From Stichopus chloronotus (taxonomy: Eukaryota; Echinodermata; Holothuroidea; Aspidochirotida; Stichopodidae): 64,000 nt of DNA. The stretch covers positions 9,106,143 through 9,170,142 of the forward strand of contig CM037845.1 of NCBI GenBank assembly GCA_021234535.1, written 5' to 3'. The notes under the pieces were generated by a model. The model searched no databases. It worked only from the letters and a program-made list of their open reading frames with translations, and was not told where the DNA came from. The translations under genes were made by a program, and so were the position numbers. This document shows, in pieces, positions 37,601 through 48,366 of this stretch. Within the stretch, counting starts at the first letter, position 1. Every line of letters starts with the position of its first letter.

Positions 37601-39366
37601 AAATCATCTCACTGGAGTCTGGAGCAGCATCAGCAGCGAGGAATTTCATGATAGCCGTAACAAACTCGTAGTCAAAGTCAATTTTGAGTGTTCGTATGTT
37701 CAACATCTGGAATTACAGGCTCTAGGTCTACAGCGAGAAGCGTAACATCCCAAAGGCTAAGTTAGAGTACTACTACGTTACCGAGGAGTCACTAAGCTGT
37801 TCGAACTACCGAAATCCTGGTCCTAAAATGGTAAATCCTGATACAAGTGTTGTTTATTCTCGACGTTCCAGGTTCCCTTGGCCTGCGTACCGGTTCCATA
37901 TCGAACTACAACGAAGGAACCTACCTTCATGGGACTGACAGATCCTGTTACTTGTAAGCCCAAACACTTATGTTATATTTTTGCAGTGCTTATTTAGCGA
38001 GTAATCTGAAGAAAAGAAAAAAAAAACCCTAAGCGCTTTACACAGTGAAATGCGCAAAGCTGTTTAAGTTGAAAATTAAAAAGCTATAAAGAGAAAGACA
38101 GAAGTGACAAGATTTCGGAAAGAGTTTGCAACATGAAAGTACATGGGAACAAAGACGCAACAAGTGCAACAAGAAAAGCCCTTTCTGAAATCCTAAATGA
38201 CGTTCATAAATTTAAAAAAAAGTCAGACAGGCCTTGAGAAATGAAAGAGAAAAAAGAAAACGAAAATTTCCCATGCATTACTTAACCAACTGAATTGCAT
38301 GAATTAAAGGTACAAAAAAAAAATAAAATTCTCCACTTACCGTATTGATTATTGTCTACAGAGGTTCGGACCGAATGAATGGATAATATAAGGGATTGTA
38401 CAGAGTACTAAAAAAGGTGTTCCTTCTGAGAACCCTCTGCCATTATGATCGCCCCCACTTGTTATTATGAATTATTATGAAGTAATTCCTCGAATTTGAA
38501 GTTTGTCAGAGTTTGAAAACAACCACAAATATCTCTAAATAGGGCTATGAAGTGACAATGTGAAGTTAAGCTAAGATTTTAAAAAATGTCGTGGAGAACA
38601 TATCCAGAGATAGAAGCATTTAACATCAGAGTGTTGATATTCGTCGTCAGCAGATGGAGTGCCGTCCATGTCGACGATACTAAGCTCCTTCCATTGTGGT
38701 GGTTGTTTGTTTTAATGGAGATGGAACCAGCATCCTCCCCTGTTCTTTTAAAGTATACTTCCGTTAGTTACTTTGTACAAAATCCATTATGTCTATAAGT
38801 TCAAGAAAGATGGAGGAAGATAACAGCCTCTTTATTCTGCAGGAGAATGTCGAAACATTGCAAAAAGAACAGGTACATCGTGCACAGGTTTTTGCAACTG
38901 TGCAGAGTCGAGTATGTGGTGAGCGTAGTTTGGGGAATCAAACTTTAGTGTCGGTTAGGGACTGTAAGATTCTGTTAAGGTGTTATCCACAAATACGAAC
39001 CTCAGAGGACGGTAAGACCAACCATAAATGACTTCTGATCTTCTGATTTGTTCTTACCTTGAATGCTTCTGTCTTTCAGCAAAACATGTATTTCCAACCA
39101 ATCTCGAGTGCGTCCAGTGCAGCCGAGACGATATCTACAAATTTGGTCGACGGTGCGATGAGCTCGGTATTTCGTACATAGGTATCTGCTGTGGGAACAC
39201 TGCTGCCTACACGCGCACTCTCTGCGAAAGCATCGGAAGAAGTCCTCCAGCTTCCAAATTTTCGCCACGAATGGAGGTGCATGCCATTTTCGGCGAAGAT
39301 GAAAAAGTGTTCAAAAATCATTGTAAGAATACGTTGGAGTACATGGCTACCAGGCCATTGATTTAA
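28627..39366 (+). CDS. BHMT-like copy 2, complete seven-exon gene
   Basis: Exons are 28627-28639, 32505-32695, 33808-34002, 34238-34349, 36735-36934, 37872-37953 and 39080-39366. They total 1,080 nt and 359 residues, every junction is GT/AG and all phases agree. The protein is a homocysteine S-methyltransferase (Pfam PF02574 family), closest to betaine-homocysteine methyltransferases, cytosolic enzymes that remake methionine from homocysteine. The three zinc cysteines are C217 (VGLNCGNG) and C301/C302 (GICCGN). Glu150 (IIAET) matches the homocysteine-binding Glu159 of human BHMT, and Tyr70 matches its Tyr77. Three other human pocket residues differ: Asp26 is Ala19 beside Glu20, Trp44 is Phe37 and Tyr160 is Thr151. 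The chain is shorter than the human 406, lacking most of the C-terminal arm. The donor may thus not be betaine. It is the only complete copy of the array. Confidence 0.9.
31838..31873 (-). CDS. Candidate minus-strand start exon inside intron 1 of copy 2
   Basis: Read leftward, ATGTCTGATGTC begins a short frame ([12 protein letters not shown]) that ends at GCA followed by GTAAGT, a strong donor. The frame is also open upstream, with an amphipathic stretch ([13 protein letters not shown]), so the exon may start earlier at an acceptor. I do not recognise the protein and see no partner exons, so it may be chance. Confidence 0.2.
32505..32695 (+). CDS. Copy 2 exon 2
   Basis: The acceptor ACAATAG and donor GTGAGT bound 191 nt encoding residues 5-68: [45 protein letters not shown] and QAFT. 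It carries the altered Asp26 and Trp44 equivalents (Ala19 and Phe37). Confidence 0.9.
33473..33643. mobile_element. Foldback MITE in intron 2 of copy 2
   Basis: TACACTGTAAGAAAATGT at the left and ACATTTTCAGCAGTGTA at the right are inverted relatives. Just inside, GCAGAAAATAAAACAAAGAA is mirrored by TTCTTTGTTTTATTTTCTG. The element is about 170 bases and could form a long hairpin. No coding capacity. Confidence 0.7.
33808..34002 (+). CDS. Copy 2 exon 3
   Basis: CTTTCCAG and GTTAGT bound 195 nt, phase 0 on both sides, residues 69-133. It starts YYAHREKL, holding the Tyr70 equivalent of human Tyr77, and includes [18 protein letters not shown]. It is almost identical to copy 3 exon 3, and the first bases of the following introns also match. 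Confidence 0.9.
34238..34349 (+). CDS. Copy 2 exon 4
   Basis: ATCGACAG and GTTTGT bound 112 nt encoding residues 134-170. It contains [13 protein letters not shown], with the catalytic-pocket Glu150 and Thr151 where human BHMT has Tyr160. It ends in phase 1. Only 235 bases of intron separate it from exon 3. Confidence 0.9.
34480..35400. repeat. Diverged tandem repeat in intron 4 of copy 2
   Basis: Words such as ACGATATCTCAAGAAG, AGGTCATTTGAGGTCAC and ACAATATCTCAAGAAC recur at irregular intervals of about 120-200 bases. They are reverse complements of the family at 7.3-9.4 kb. Short open frames here are by-products of the repeat. Confidence 0.65.
36735..36934 (+). CDS. Copy 2 exon 5
   Basis: TTCTGTAG and GTGAGA bound 200 nt, residues 171-237. 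The block [15 protein letters not shown] carries zinc ligand C217. The upstream open frame from 36,596 is only the intron end read in the same phase. Confidence 0.9.
37872..37953 (+). CDS. Copy 2 exon 6
   Basis: CGTTCCAG and GTAAGC bound 82 nt, residues 238-264, reading [12 protein letters not shown] then a Lys-Glu-Pro segment and TDPVT. It ends in phase 1 with T, completed by CA of exon 7 to Ser265. Confidence 0.85.
39080..39366 (+). CDS. Copy 2 exon 7 and stop
   Basis: CTTTCAG is followed by 287 nt ending in TAA. It holds [26 protein letters not shown] with zinc ligands C301 and C302, and a short C-terminal tail ending ATRPLI. An antisense open frame across the same bases is a shadow. Confidence 0.9.
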
Positions 39367-40284
39367 CTCCACCATGACGTTGACGTTGACTACTTCGTTG
39401 GCGTTTTCAGTTCGTGGTGCTTATCCAATGTATACCCAGATTAAAAGCCATACCTGTAGATTAAATGGCTGTAGGAATAGTCAGTGGTGCCGATAATAAT
39501 ACAAAAAACTCTTTAAGTTTCATACATTACGGTTCAGTAATATAAGTATTTCATACGAGTTGTCGCGTGGATCATGTGTTACTTTTAGCATCAGTTCCAC
39601 AGATTTAAATAGTTTTGTGCATGATCAATTGCATTTACTGTCTCGTACATCAGGCCTATGTTAATGGAAACAGAACAGTGACAAAACACACACAGGTGAT
39701 TACTTAGTAAATGGGAGAGCAAATGGTTTAATGATAATGATATGCGTCTATTATCGAGGAGTAATCCCCAAACAACCAACTTTAAAAGAATAGTTATTGT
39801 GTTACGACATCTAACAAACGATTATGTATATATTTAATAGTAGGTACCAAATGCAAGAAAGAAAATGTAATAACTAATGCAGGATGTGCTGTTATTCCTG
39901 AATTTTCCAAAGTACACCAAACGACTGGTTATACTTGTTATAGTTGCAGAAAGTTAAAAAAAACTCCTGTACAGAGATATATTTGTCCACGTATAGCCTA
40001 ATTTCTAAAGGAAATGCGTTTAAATAGCAGTTTCGTTGTAGCTGTGTTCACATGGAAATGCCGCACATTTACCAGAGGGTCCAGTTCACGCTAACTTTTT
40101 AGACGAAAAAGCTAAATCGCTCTTCTTTCTACTGTAATTAACACTCTAGTTCATGAAATTTTTTATGAAAGTAACCCTGACATAGCATGTTATTATCCAC
40201 ATTGGTGTCAATAACAGAAAACAATGGAAGATCAACCGTAAAGGCTATTTTTTGTTCCTTCAGACAGCACATCCTACTTTAATT

Positions 40285-40290
40285 AATAAA
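40285..40290 (+). promoter_or_regulatory. Possible poly(A) signal of copy 2
   Basis: AATAAA about 920 bases after the stop codon, the first canonical hexamer I noticed downstream of copy 2. Confidence 0.3.
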
Positions 40291-40690
40291 GAATTGTCTA
40301 ATCTGTTAACTGCCAAAACGTAGGAGGCCACCACATGTCAGTTTACACCGCACACACGGTTCAAAGAAGTATAACAGATGAAACATTTGTAATACAATGT
40401 TGACACAAGGTCGCATACAAAGCATGTTCTATCATTTGCAACTAAAATCACTGTGAAATATATTGTAACATATAATCACTGTCAGGTTATATGATTACTG
40501 CTTACAGTGATTTGCACAGGCTGGATAACGTGTCACTGATTTACAGATAATTATATCAAAATTGATAGGCCGAAGTTTGGATTTTGTTGTTGATGGAATC
40601 ATACGACGTTATATGACGTTCATTCCTCGCTGAGGATTAATCGTTTAAGTTGTAGTGTCATTCCACGAGTAGTTTCGTCCTCCTTGCATT

Positions 40691-40739
40691 ATGAGTAACT
40701 ACACGAGAGAGAAGCCTGAGGTTCATTCAGCAAGAGCAG
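40691..40739 (+). CDS. Candidate first exon of BHMT-like copy 3
   Basis: ATGAGTAACTAC opens a 49-nt segment encoding MSNYTREKPEVHSARA plus one base. It is followed by GTTTGT, the same donor used by exon 4 of copy 2. It ends in phase 1, exactly what copy 3 exon 2 needs to give ARAGLLERL. It would replace the missing ATGGCACCGAAAG-type exon and create a 14.2-kb intron containing the LINE fragments. It has no sequence similarity to exon 1 of copies 1 and 2, so the case rests on phase, position and strand. Confidence 0.25.
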
Positions 40740-42119
40740 GTTTGTATAAACTTAATCAAATAGCCTACATCGTTGTAGTTTTATCGCCTTCTTTTCTTAG
40801 TATTCACGTTTTCTCGAATCGAGTTGATAATAAAATGGCCAGTGTGTTGCCAACAAATTTTTGCTCTATTCGTTATGGTTCTTCTCAAAACTACAACTGC
40901 TCATGTCAGGAGTATATCTTAGAGATATGCTCATCAACGACCGAACATATCTGACGTCATTAGATAACCAGGAGGAGAGAAATGGTCGCAGAAATTTGTC
41001 GGCAAAATGGACAATGACCGAGGTAAAGAGAGTCACGTGTTTGCAACCTAATGTTAAGTCCTGTTCATCGTTTCGTGATAACTATCATCCTTATACTATG
41101 AGCATGTTAGTGATCGGTAAATGTAAATATGACACCATTTAATATTTTCGAACCAAACTAAAGGACATGGTTGCTTACGTGTGTTGATCAAAGACGGCAT
41201 TAGACTATAGCGTACACTGGAATCATTAAAGATAACACAAACTGCCTCCTGGCAGATTGTGATTTCATTAGGATATAACAAGATAAAGATTTCATTAAAA
41301 ATCATGTTCAGATTTAATTCCATTGCAACTGCAAACATTGAACAAAATGTGTCAAGATATTTTGTCTGGGCTATCAGAGGAAAGATGGTATCTGCTAGAA
41401 AGAGGAGCTACACACACCAAAAAAAAAAAAAGATATATTTGCTTTGAGGCATTTATTACGGTCTTGTGTATTCTTCTTTTTCGCACACAGGTGAAATCTT
41501 GCTCGAACTCCTTCATGTAAGATACTTTAGAGGGTCAAAAAAGTCTGCTGCTCTTAGACCAAAATAGCTAAATTTGCTAGTATCACATGACATAAGGTCA
41601 AATCTGATGTTTCCCAGGTAACAGTCTTATATATATGGGTAATGCAGGTTCAAAATATGGGTCCCGCTTGTGTGCTCTCAGATGGGCCCCTTGTACTGCA
41701 CACCCAGGATTATATTGGTTCCTATCTGTTTGCCAATACGGGTTTAGCACCAGTCTGGACCAAAATCTACACTGTACATTGGAGTAAAATATAGTGATCA
41801 CGTGGGCCATGAGATATAGGTGCGATATGGGAAGCATATGGGACCAAGTGCTCTAGTAAAATATGGTGAGGAAGGAATAAGCTATTTCATATGGGCTTAA
41901 CATGAGGCAGTTTACTTGGTGCCCATGTGCAAACCCAACGTGATATTGGACATGCACATGGACCTAAGAGGGGATTCAATCATGATTCATGTGCTGTAGT
42001 ATCATATTGGCCTTAATGATTCTATTACTGTTTGGCATTAACTTTCCTGGAGCAGTAATGGGAGTGCCTCACCTTCCCCACCAACCAAAACAAAAATGTC
42101 AAATGTGAAATATCAGTTG

Positions 42120-43290
42120 GAATTTTCATATCTCACTCTAGCACATTTCATGACGGGAAGAGATCCGGAATATTGCCCAGATTGTACTTAAAGAGGCTCA
42201 TTGAGTTGTTTTGTGAAATTCACTCAATTTTTCTAAACCGGTCAAGTTTCCTTCACATACTAATGACAAACAGTCAAACTAAAAGGATCCCAAAGTTTTA
42301 CATACGTTGGAACGTTAATGAGTGAGTAACCAGTGATTAAATTTGGTTTTTGAAACTTTGTGACCAGACATTTTCACATTAGTACATTCACATGCACACA
42401 ATCAGAGCAAGTGAACGGTCAAAAATTCGAAAAAATTGACAGTTTTCATATAACTACTGGATGTGAAACTTGATTATGTTAATTGTGAGTATTGTGTGTT
42501 TGTGTACTTCAAAATCACCGCAATCTTTACTGATATCAACTCAATGAGCCCCTTTAAGATTAAATGGCAATTGAAATCTTTCTCAATAAATCTGAAATAC
42601 TATTTCAATTTTTTCTTATTTCCGCCCAGAAGCGACCATAATTTGAAATACCGCTAAGAATTTTTCATATCTCAGTCTAGTACATTTTATTACATAAAAA
42701 GATGTCAAATATTGCAACAGATTAAGGTTACCTGGTAACTGAAAAAATTAAACTCTGTATGGGGGACACCTTCCTGAAACCCTCTTTCACGTCAGTCGTG
42801 GCTCATCTTATGCTTTCCCCCACATGTTAAAAATAAATGTATTGTATCACCTTTTTTCTCACCGAGGTGTCTATCATTCACAAAAGTGTTACTGTAATAA
42901 GAGAGTAAACATTGTTGGAATACCTTTTCTGGAACTATAATTTCTCGAGGAAAGGGAACATATGCAAAATATTGCGTTTACGGTTACCTGGTAATTGAAA
43001 GAATTCTTAAAGAGGCGATGGGGACACCATCTCCCTCACAATCTTTTCACAGGCCAACCGTCACCCATCTCATGATTTTTAACACCTATCAAAACACTAT
43101 TACATGGCAATTGTTCTCATCAAGGTGGCAATCATTTACAAAAGTTATGACTGTAATCAGAGAATAAAAAATCTTGGAATAACTTTTCCCTAAGTATGAT
43201 TTCTGATGAAACAAAATCGACTGGAATAGATGCAAAATATTGCACTAGATTCTGTATAAGGCTAACTGGTAGTTGAAAATTTCTTTCTCT
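42120..43290. repeat. Tandem array, period about 262 bases
   Basis: AATATTGC followed by GGTTACCTGGTAACTGAAA or GGTTACCTGGTAATTGAAA occurs at about 42,708 and 42,968, with a more diverged unit at 43,236. Each unit has a TCATATCTC-type or GGAATACCTTTTC-type word and a CATTCACAAAAG-type word at matching offsets. An older partial unit at 42,120-42,187 is broken by the MITE at 42188. Confidence 0.65.
42188..42556. mobile_element. TTAA-flanked MITE, copy 3, inserted in tandem array
   Basis: TTAA then AGAGGCTCATTGAGTTG at the left and CAACTCAATGAGCCCCT then TTAA at the right form matching inverted ends. The flanking sequence, AATATTGCCCAGATT before and ATTAAATGGCAATTGAAA after, resembles a broken unit of the surrounding 262-base array. 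Length is about 369 bases and there is no coding capacity. Confidence 0.8.
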
Positions 43291-43439
43291 CTGAAAACAG
43301 TTGTTATCGTTACACAGGAAAAAAAAATGTTGAATTAACTTTTCTGGACATTACGACAGCATAGATAATCTAGATAAGAGCAATCGAAATTATCACTTTT
43401 TAATTCTAATAGAATGATGTTTTTCCCATTAGTTAAGAA

Positions 43440-44085
43440 ATTGCAGACATATGGGATCCCTATTGTTAGGATGGGTAGAAGTAGTCCAGGATACTCAGGA
43501 AGTAAATTTTCTGGCCATCTAAGGGGTTTGTAAGGCCAAAGATTTTCTGGTACGCTCGGCGCTAGTGGTGCTATGGTGACGCTCCGCTTAGATATTCCTG
43601 TCCGTCCGCTGCGCTCTCATTCCAGACTCCCACAACCTGCTGTAAAAGCCCTGGATAGGAGCGTCACAATTCGTATCAATTACGCATAGGCAATACGTGC
43701 CGCCCAATCAGTAGACCCTGCAGTGTGGTGCAATGATAACATATGTTTACATTTTAACCACGTTCATCTTCCGCCAATCCGACGACGGTGGTCTCAGTGC
43801 TTAACTGACGACATTGGTTTCATTTTTTTTTTCGAAATTTCACTGAGGATATTGAACCACACTTCGTGAGACGTTTCACAGAAAATTCATGCTTGTATTA
43901 TTCTTTTGCATAGATACTTATTTCAGATTGCAGACATGATGTCCCTGTTTGGTGGGTTCCTGTTGCTCGAGTAATCGAGGGAAATGCAATTTCCTGCCAT
44001 CTGGGGAGTTTGTAAAACCTAAAATTTTCTTGTACGCTACGCTCGGACTCATGGTGACGCTCCGCTTAGATCCCCCTGATTAGTA
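43440..44085 (+). repeat. Pair of dispersed repeats, GGTGACGCTCCGCTTAGAT type
   Basis: Copies at about 43,440-43,605 and 43,929-44,085 share TTGCAGACAT, GCCATCT, GGGGTTTGTAA-type and GGTGACGCTCCGCTTAGAT words in the same order. About 320 bases of unrelated sequence lie between. A fragment is present at 6,250. Confidence 0.6.
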
Positions 44086-44193
44086 GCAAACAAAATTCGG
44101 GCCAACAATAACTTCCTCTAATTTCTAGGAGTTATATGACATTGGGACATAAAGGCAAACATTATACTCTTCTTTGGTGGTAGGTTGTTTGGG

Positions 44194-44490
44194 TAGGAGT
44201 ATCACTAGAAAGGCAGTTTTAAATAGTATCGAATATCAATACACTGTATTTAAAAAAGGCAATTATAAAACTTACGATATTTACAATATTAATATAATAT
44301 AATTAATTCAATATCGTTTGAATCAATTTGAAAATCAAGTAGGAGTATTACTAGAAAGGCAGTTTTATTAAAAAGTATCGCATATCAATACATTGTATTT
44401 AAAAAGGCAATTATAAAACGTACGATATTTACAATATTAATATGAGGTAATTAAATAATTCAATATCAATATTGTTTGAATCAATTTACA
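44194..44490 (+). repeat. Two-unit tandem duplication, period 146
   Basis: TAGGAGTATCACTAGAAAGG at 44194 and TAGGAGTATTACTAGAAAGG at 44340 begin two units. They share AAGGCAATTATAAAAC, TACGATATTTACAATATTAA and GTTTGAATCAATTT. Very AT-rich. Confidence 0.8.
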
Positions 44491-45499
44491 ATATAAAAGT
44501 TGCAATTTGACTGATAGGTGCCAGTAAAAATGGTCTCCACACGGTACTGTGTAACGTTCCTGGCTTCTTCAAACAGCTCATCCATTATTACAAAAGCCGA
44601 TAAAGCTGATGACAAACGTTTTCTATATACCAGCAGCTTTTTTAAAGATGTATCCCACTATGAATAATGCATTTCATAAAAACTGATTTGTGCTCTCATC
44701 TTTCCGGGGCTATTATTTCGCCTAGGATAACAACATACAAACTTCAATATCTGACCATGCAATGCACAAATTAAGCCTGCATGCACTAAAGCATCCATGC
44801 ACGGATATCTATCACTCTTTGGAGAATATATACACCCGAGGGAGGAGCTACATGTGCCTAGGTTTCAAATTATAGTAGTGAGTTGTTCGTTTGTTCCTAC
44901 TTATTTGTTTGTTTGAATTATTTCCATATTTAAAACAACGCAAGATGACACAAAAACAACATAAAGAGCAGTAAAGAAAGGAAAAGAAAGTGATCATGCA
45001 AAACAAAAGCACGTTAAAAATTTAAGGAGGGAGAAGAAGTAGACAATAATTTACAGGAATTACCTCTAGCAAAAACAAAATGTTAAGAACTAATTTTCTG
45101 AACACAATATCTCCACCAACGAAATTCGGTTAAACTTTACCGTGCTACCGTGCACAGTAATCATGAAATCATCACAGTCTGTGAATTCTAATTTTAATTT
45201 CCTTAATGCATATTCACTTTTTCAATTTCTAAGTACTAACTTTGTTCCATATTTTTACTCTACAAACTAAAACACACAGGGCTTTCAAAGTTGTACGGAT
45301 AGAAATAAAAACGCTTAAAAAACAAACAGTACCGAGAAAAAAAGTAATATTTTTTTTTGGTAAGTGTAAGCTTTGCTTTCTCTTTGAATAAAGATCACTC
45401 GAAAGTAATGTGTCTTTTTTTTTTTTTTTTTTGCTTGCAGAAAGTAACAGGAAAGTTCCAAATTTCACAAGACCTTTGAGTATATCAAATTTTCATGTC

Positions 45500-46540
45500 A
45501 ATAAAAACATTAAGGGTGTGGTCATTGAACTTCCATTATAAACCAGTGTGATAGTTTTCTTCTGGGTCACAAAAACTGATAGAATATTATTTTTATACGC
45601 ACCTCCCACGTTTCTAAGCAACAACTGTTTGAGGAAAACCAGAAAGTTATAAAGAATCTTCCATTGATCTGGCAACCAACCATTCTCTTAAATTATACAT
45701 AATCTTCATACTTTTAGACATTTGCATTAACCCTTTGATCTACTCTCCAATGTCACCACCCACAGAAATTCGGTAGTATATACCTTTTAAGGCAATCCTT
45801 AATTTTAATAGTAATATTCTTGTGACATTTCTGCTCGGAGAACATCATAAAATTGTTGGTTTATCAATATTTCACGAATATTTATTATCATAAAGCATAC
45901 TTTTAACTCATTCAAGATCACACATGAACGCGATCGTAACTGCTAGATATCATTTCCAGAGCAGAGTATATTTGCATCATCTGCGAAAATTTACCCATAT
46001 CCGACACATTAAAATTTTCGGTCAAACTTTTTGGCCGAGTCGACGGTTCGAACCACATCGAACCACTGAGGATCTGGGGGTAGGCTTCGACGTTGACCAA
46101 TGAGAATATGTATAACCCATATGCAAATCGTTGCCGAACATGAATCAACCAATCTCGTAATTATTGCAATATATTTTCAAGTATCAGTGTTTGCCCATTT
46201 CATTTCTAATGTTTTACATTCTCTACAGTACTGACTAAAGGGAATAAAGAAAGGGTTAATAAACTCGGGAAAATACCGGAAACTGAACTTTATGACATTG
46301 TGTGAACCCCTGATGAATGGTAACGCTTAGCATTACCATATACAACAATATGTAGATCCTTGAGGTACACCGTACTTGATTTTTGTTAGATCTGAAGAGC
46401 AATCGTTGATATATATATAAAAAAAACTGTCGTCTGTTTGAAATATAGCTAGAAATCTTTCCATCCATTCTTAAACCAAGACTCAGATATTGCAACGACA
46501 TCAAATGGTCATCCCAGTTTATCTATAGGCAATATATCAC
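45500..46540 (-). mobile_element. Decayed non-LTR retrotransposon (LINE), minus strand
   Basis: Read leftward in broken frames there are, in order: an endonuclease-like FDVVAISESWF (about 46,505-46,470), a reverse-transcriptase lead-in SSYISNRRQF (about 46,450-46,427), KYGVPQGST (about 46,376-46,350) and a catalytic FADDANILCSG (about 45,987-45,955). Frameshifts and stops separate them, and the endonuclease word lies too close to the polymerase words, implying an internal deletion. The order and motifs are typical of CR1/L2/Jockey-type elements. It is inactive. A cysteine-rich frame (CNDCLCEGC) at about 46,890-46,790 on the same strand may be left from its first ORF. Confidence 0.75.
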
Positions 46541-47790
46541 CTCATCAATGTTCTACTTCAAACTCCTGCTATGAAAATGTATTAATGAGGAGCTAAGTTT
46601 ACCAGAAATTCCTTTGTTGAAGTTGTTCACTTTTATAAAACTTACATTCACAAAGAACATGGCGGTAAAAATTATAATCATGATTTAACCCATCTTCGAA
46701 ATCGAAAAGAAATACTTTAAAAGATGAACTTTCTCTAATGGAGTACCTTAATAATCGACGTAGTTATCCGTTTTTTTTTTTTTTTCTAAAGTTTTGTTTG
46801 TCCTTCTGCAATCTTCTTCATCAGCCAAGTTCTGAGACTGTGAAATATTACATCCCTCACAGAGGCAGTCATTGCAACTTTCAAAGTCATTGTCTTTTTA
46901 CTGCAACATAATGTACACGAGCTGGTACGTACGAAACAAGAAAAGCAGTTAAGACAATTATATGTGATATTGACGAGTGAGATGTTCCGGTGCTACACAA
47001 TTTCTTGGCATTTTGCAACATATATTATTTTATCAATCTGTTGACAATTTCATCGGAATAACAGGCTTTCCATCAATTTCTCTTTGCCGAGAGTATTGCA
47101 AGCAGATACACCTGAACTATTCACAGTAATTCCTTTTTTATCCAAGAATTTAAGGAATATAGGCACATTAGGTTCCTAACAGGGAGTTTCCTTTCCCTTG
47201 AAAGCAGCAGACTTGCAGGTAGCTCTTGTATATGATTCGTGTTGATTCTGAAATCCAGTAATGGAGATGTCATCTTTCTTCGTATATTGTTCAAGATCAT
47301 TTATTCTTTCTAAGCTTATTCTCTGGTCTTTTTTCTTTATTAGCAAATTATACGGCCTGGATAGTTGACATCATCATGTACATAGTGGCTTCTGGTTTTT
47401 TTTTTACACCTCATCGACCTCCAAAGAGAGTGCATTTTATAATGCGTCTCTTATTTCCATCACTTCAGCTTGGTTGTTATGCCTATCCTCTGCGTCATCT
47501 TCTGTATCCTATTCGTCCCATTGATACTTGCAAACCACTAGCTAGTTGACTTGCCCCACCTAGATTTACTTGTACAGCAATGGTTCCAAAGAGGTTGACC
47601 TAACCAGGGAGTTGCTATTTGTCAAATAGCAACTCCCTGACCTAACCAGTAGCAAACACCAGGTACGGCTAGAAGGCAAGCCTACATGTAACAGGATAAG
47701 AATTGTACGAAGGCTCACAATTTTCTACAGTTTTCTGATGAATTTCAGCAAAATCCAGTCTTGACATCTTAAAGAAGTATATGTATAATT

Positions 47791-48366
47791 TTCAGATTAA
47801 TAATACCTTTTGCAGATAGAGATGTTTTGTCGTTTTTTCACTGTGAGGTTCTGCTGCTCCGAATACTTCAGTCGTATCACAGCAACTCAACATGATGATA
47901 AAAAATAGCAAGAGAGAAACCCTTACTATCTATGTAATGTTTTTTCTAATCTGTTGAAAATCTCTTCAGAATTACAGGCTGCCCATCACTGTTTCTTTAC
48001 CTGTATAATGTTCAGACTAATAACTCCTTTTGCAGATAGAGATATTTTGATTTTTATTTCACTGTGAGGTTCTGCTGTTCCGAATACTTCAGTCGTATCA
48101 CAGCAACTCAACATGATGATAAAAAATAGCAAGAGAGAAACCCTTACTATCTATGTAATGTTTTTTCTAATCTGTTGAAAATCTCTTCAGAATTACAGGC
48201 TGCCCATCACTGTCTCTTTACCTGTATAATGTTCAGACTAATAACTCCTTTTGTAGATAGAGATATTTTGATTTTTATTTCACTGTGAGGTTCTGCTGTT
48301 CCGAATACTTCAGTCGTATCACAGCAACTTAACACGATAATTAATAGCAAGAGGGAAAACCTTCCT
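47791..48366. repeat. 220-base tandem repeat, about 2.6 units
   Basis: Units start at 47791, 48011 and 48232, with high identity between the first two. Each holds TGCAGATAGAGAT, CACTGTGAGGTTCTGCTG, CTTCAGTCGTATCACAGCAA and CAGGCTGCCCATCACTGT. A diverged relative of the last part (AACAGGCTTTCCATCAATTT) occurs near 47,060. The array is just upstream, in reading direction, of the minus-strand LINE. Confidence 0.85.

Noticed and set aside
46655..46675. ATGGCGGTAAAA as a start exon for copy 3
   Set aside because: The donor GTAAAA would leave phase 1 after only four bases, the flanks do not match exon 1 of copies 1 and 2, and it lies in LINE-associated sequence.
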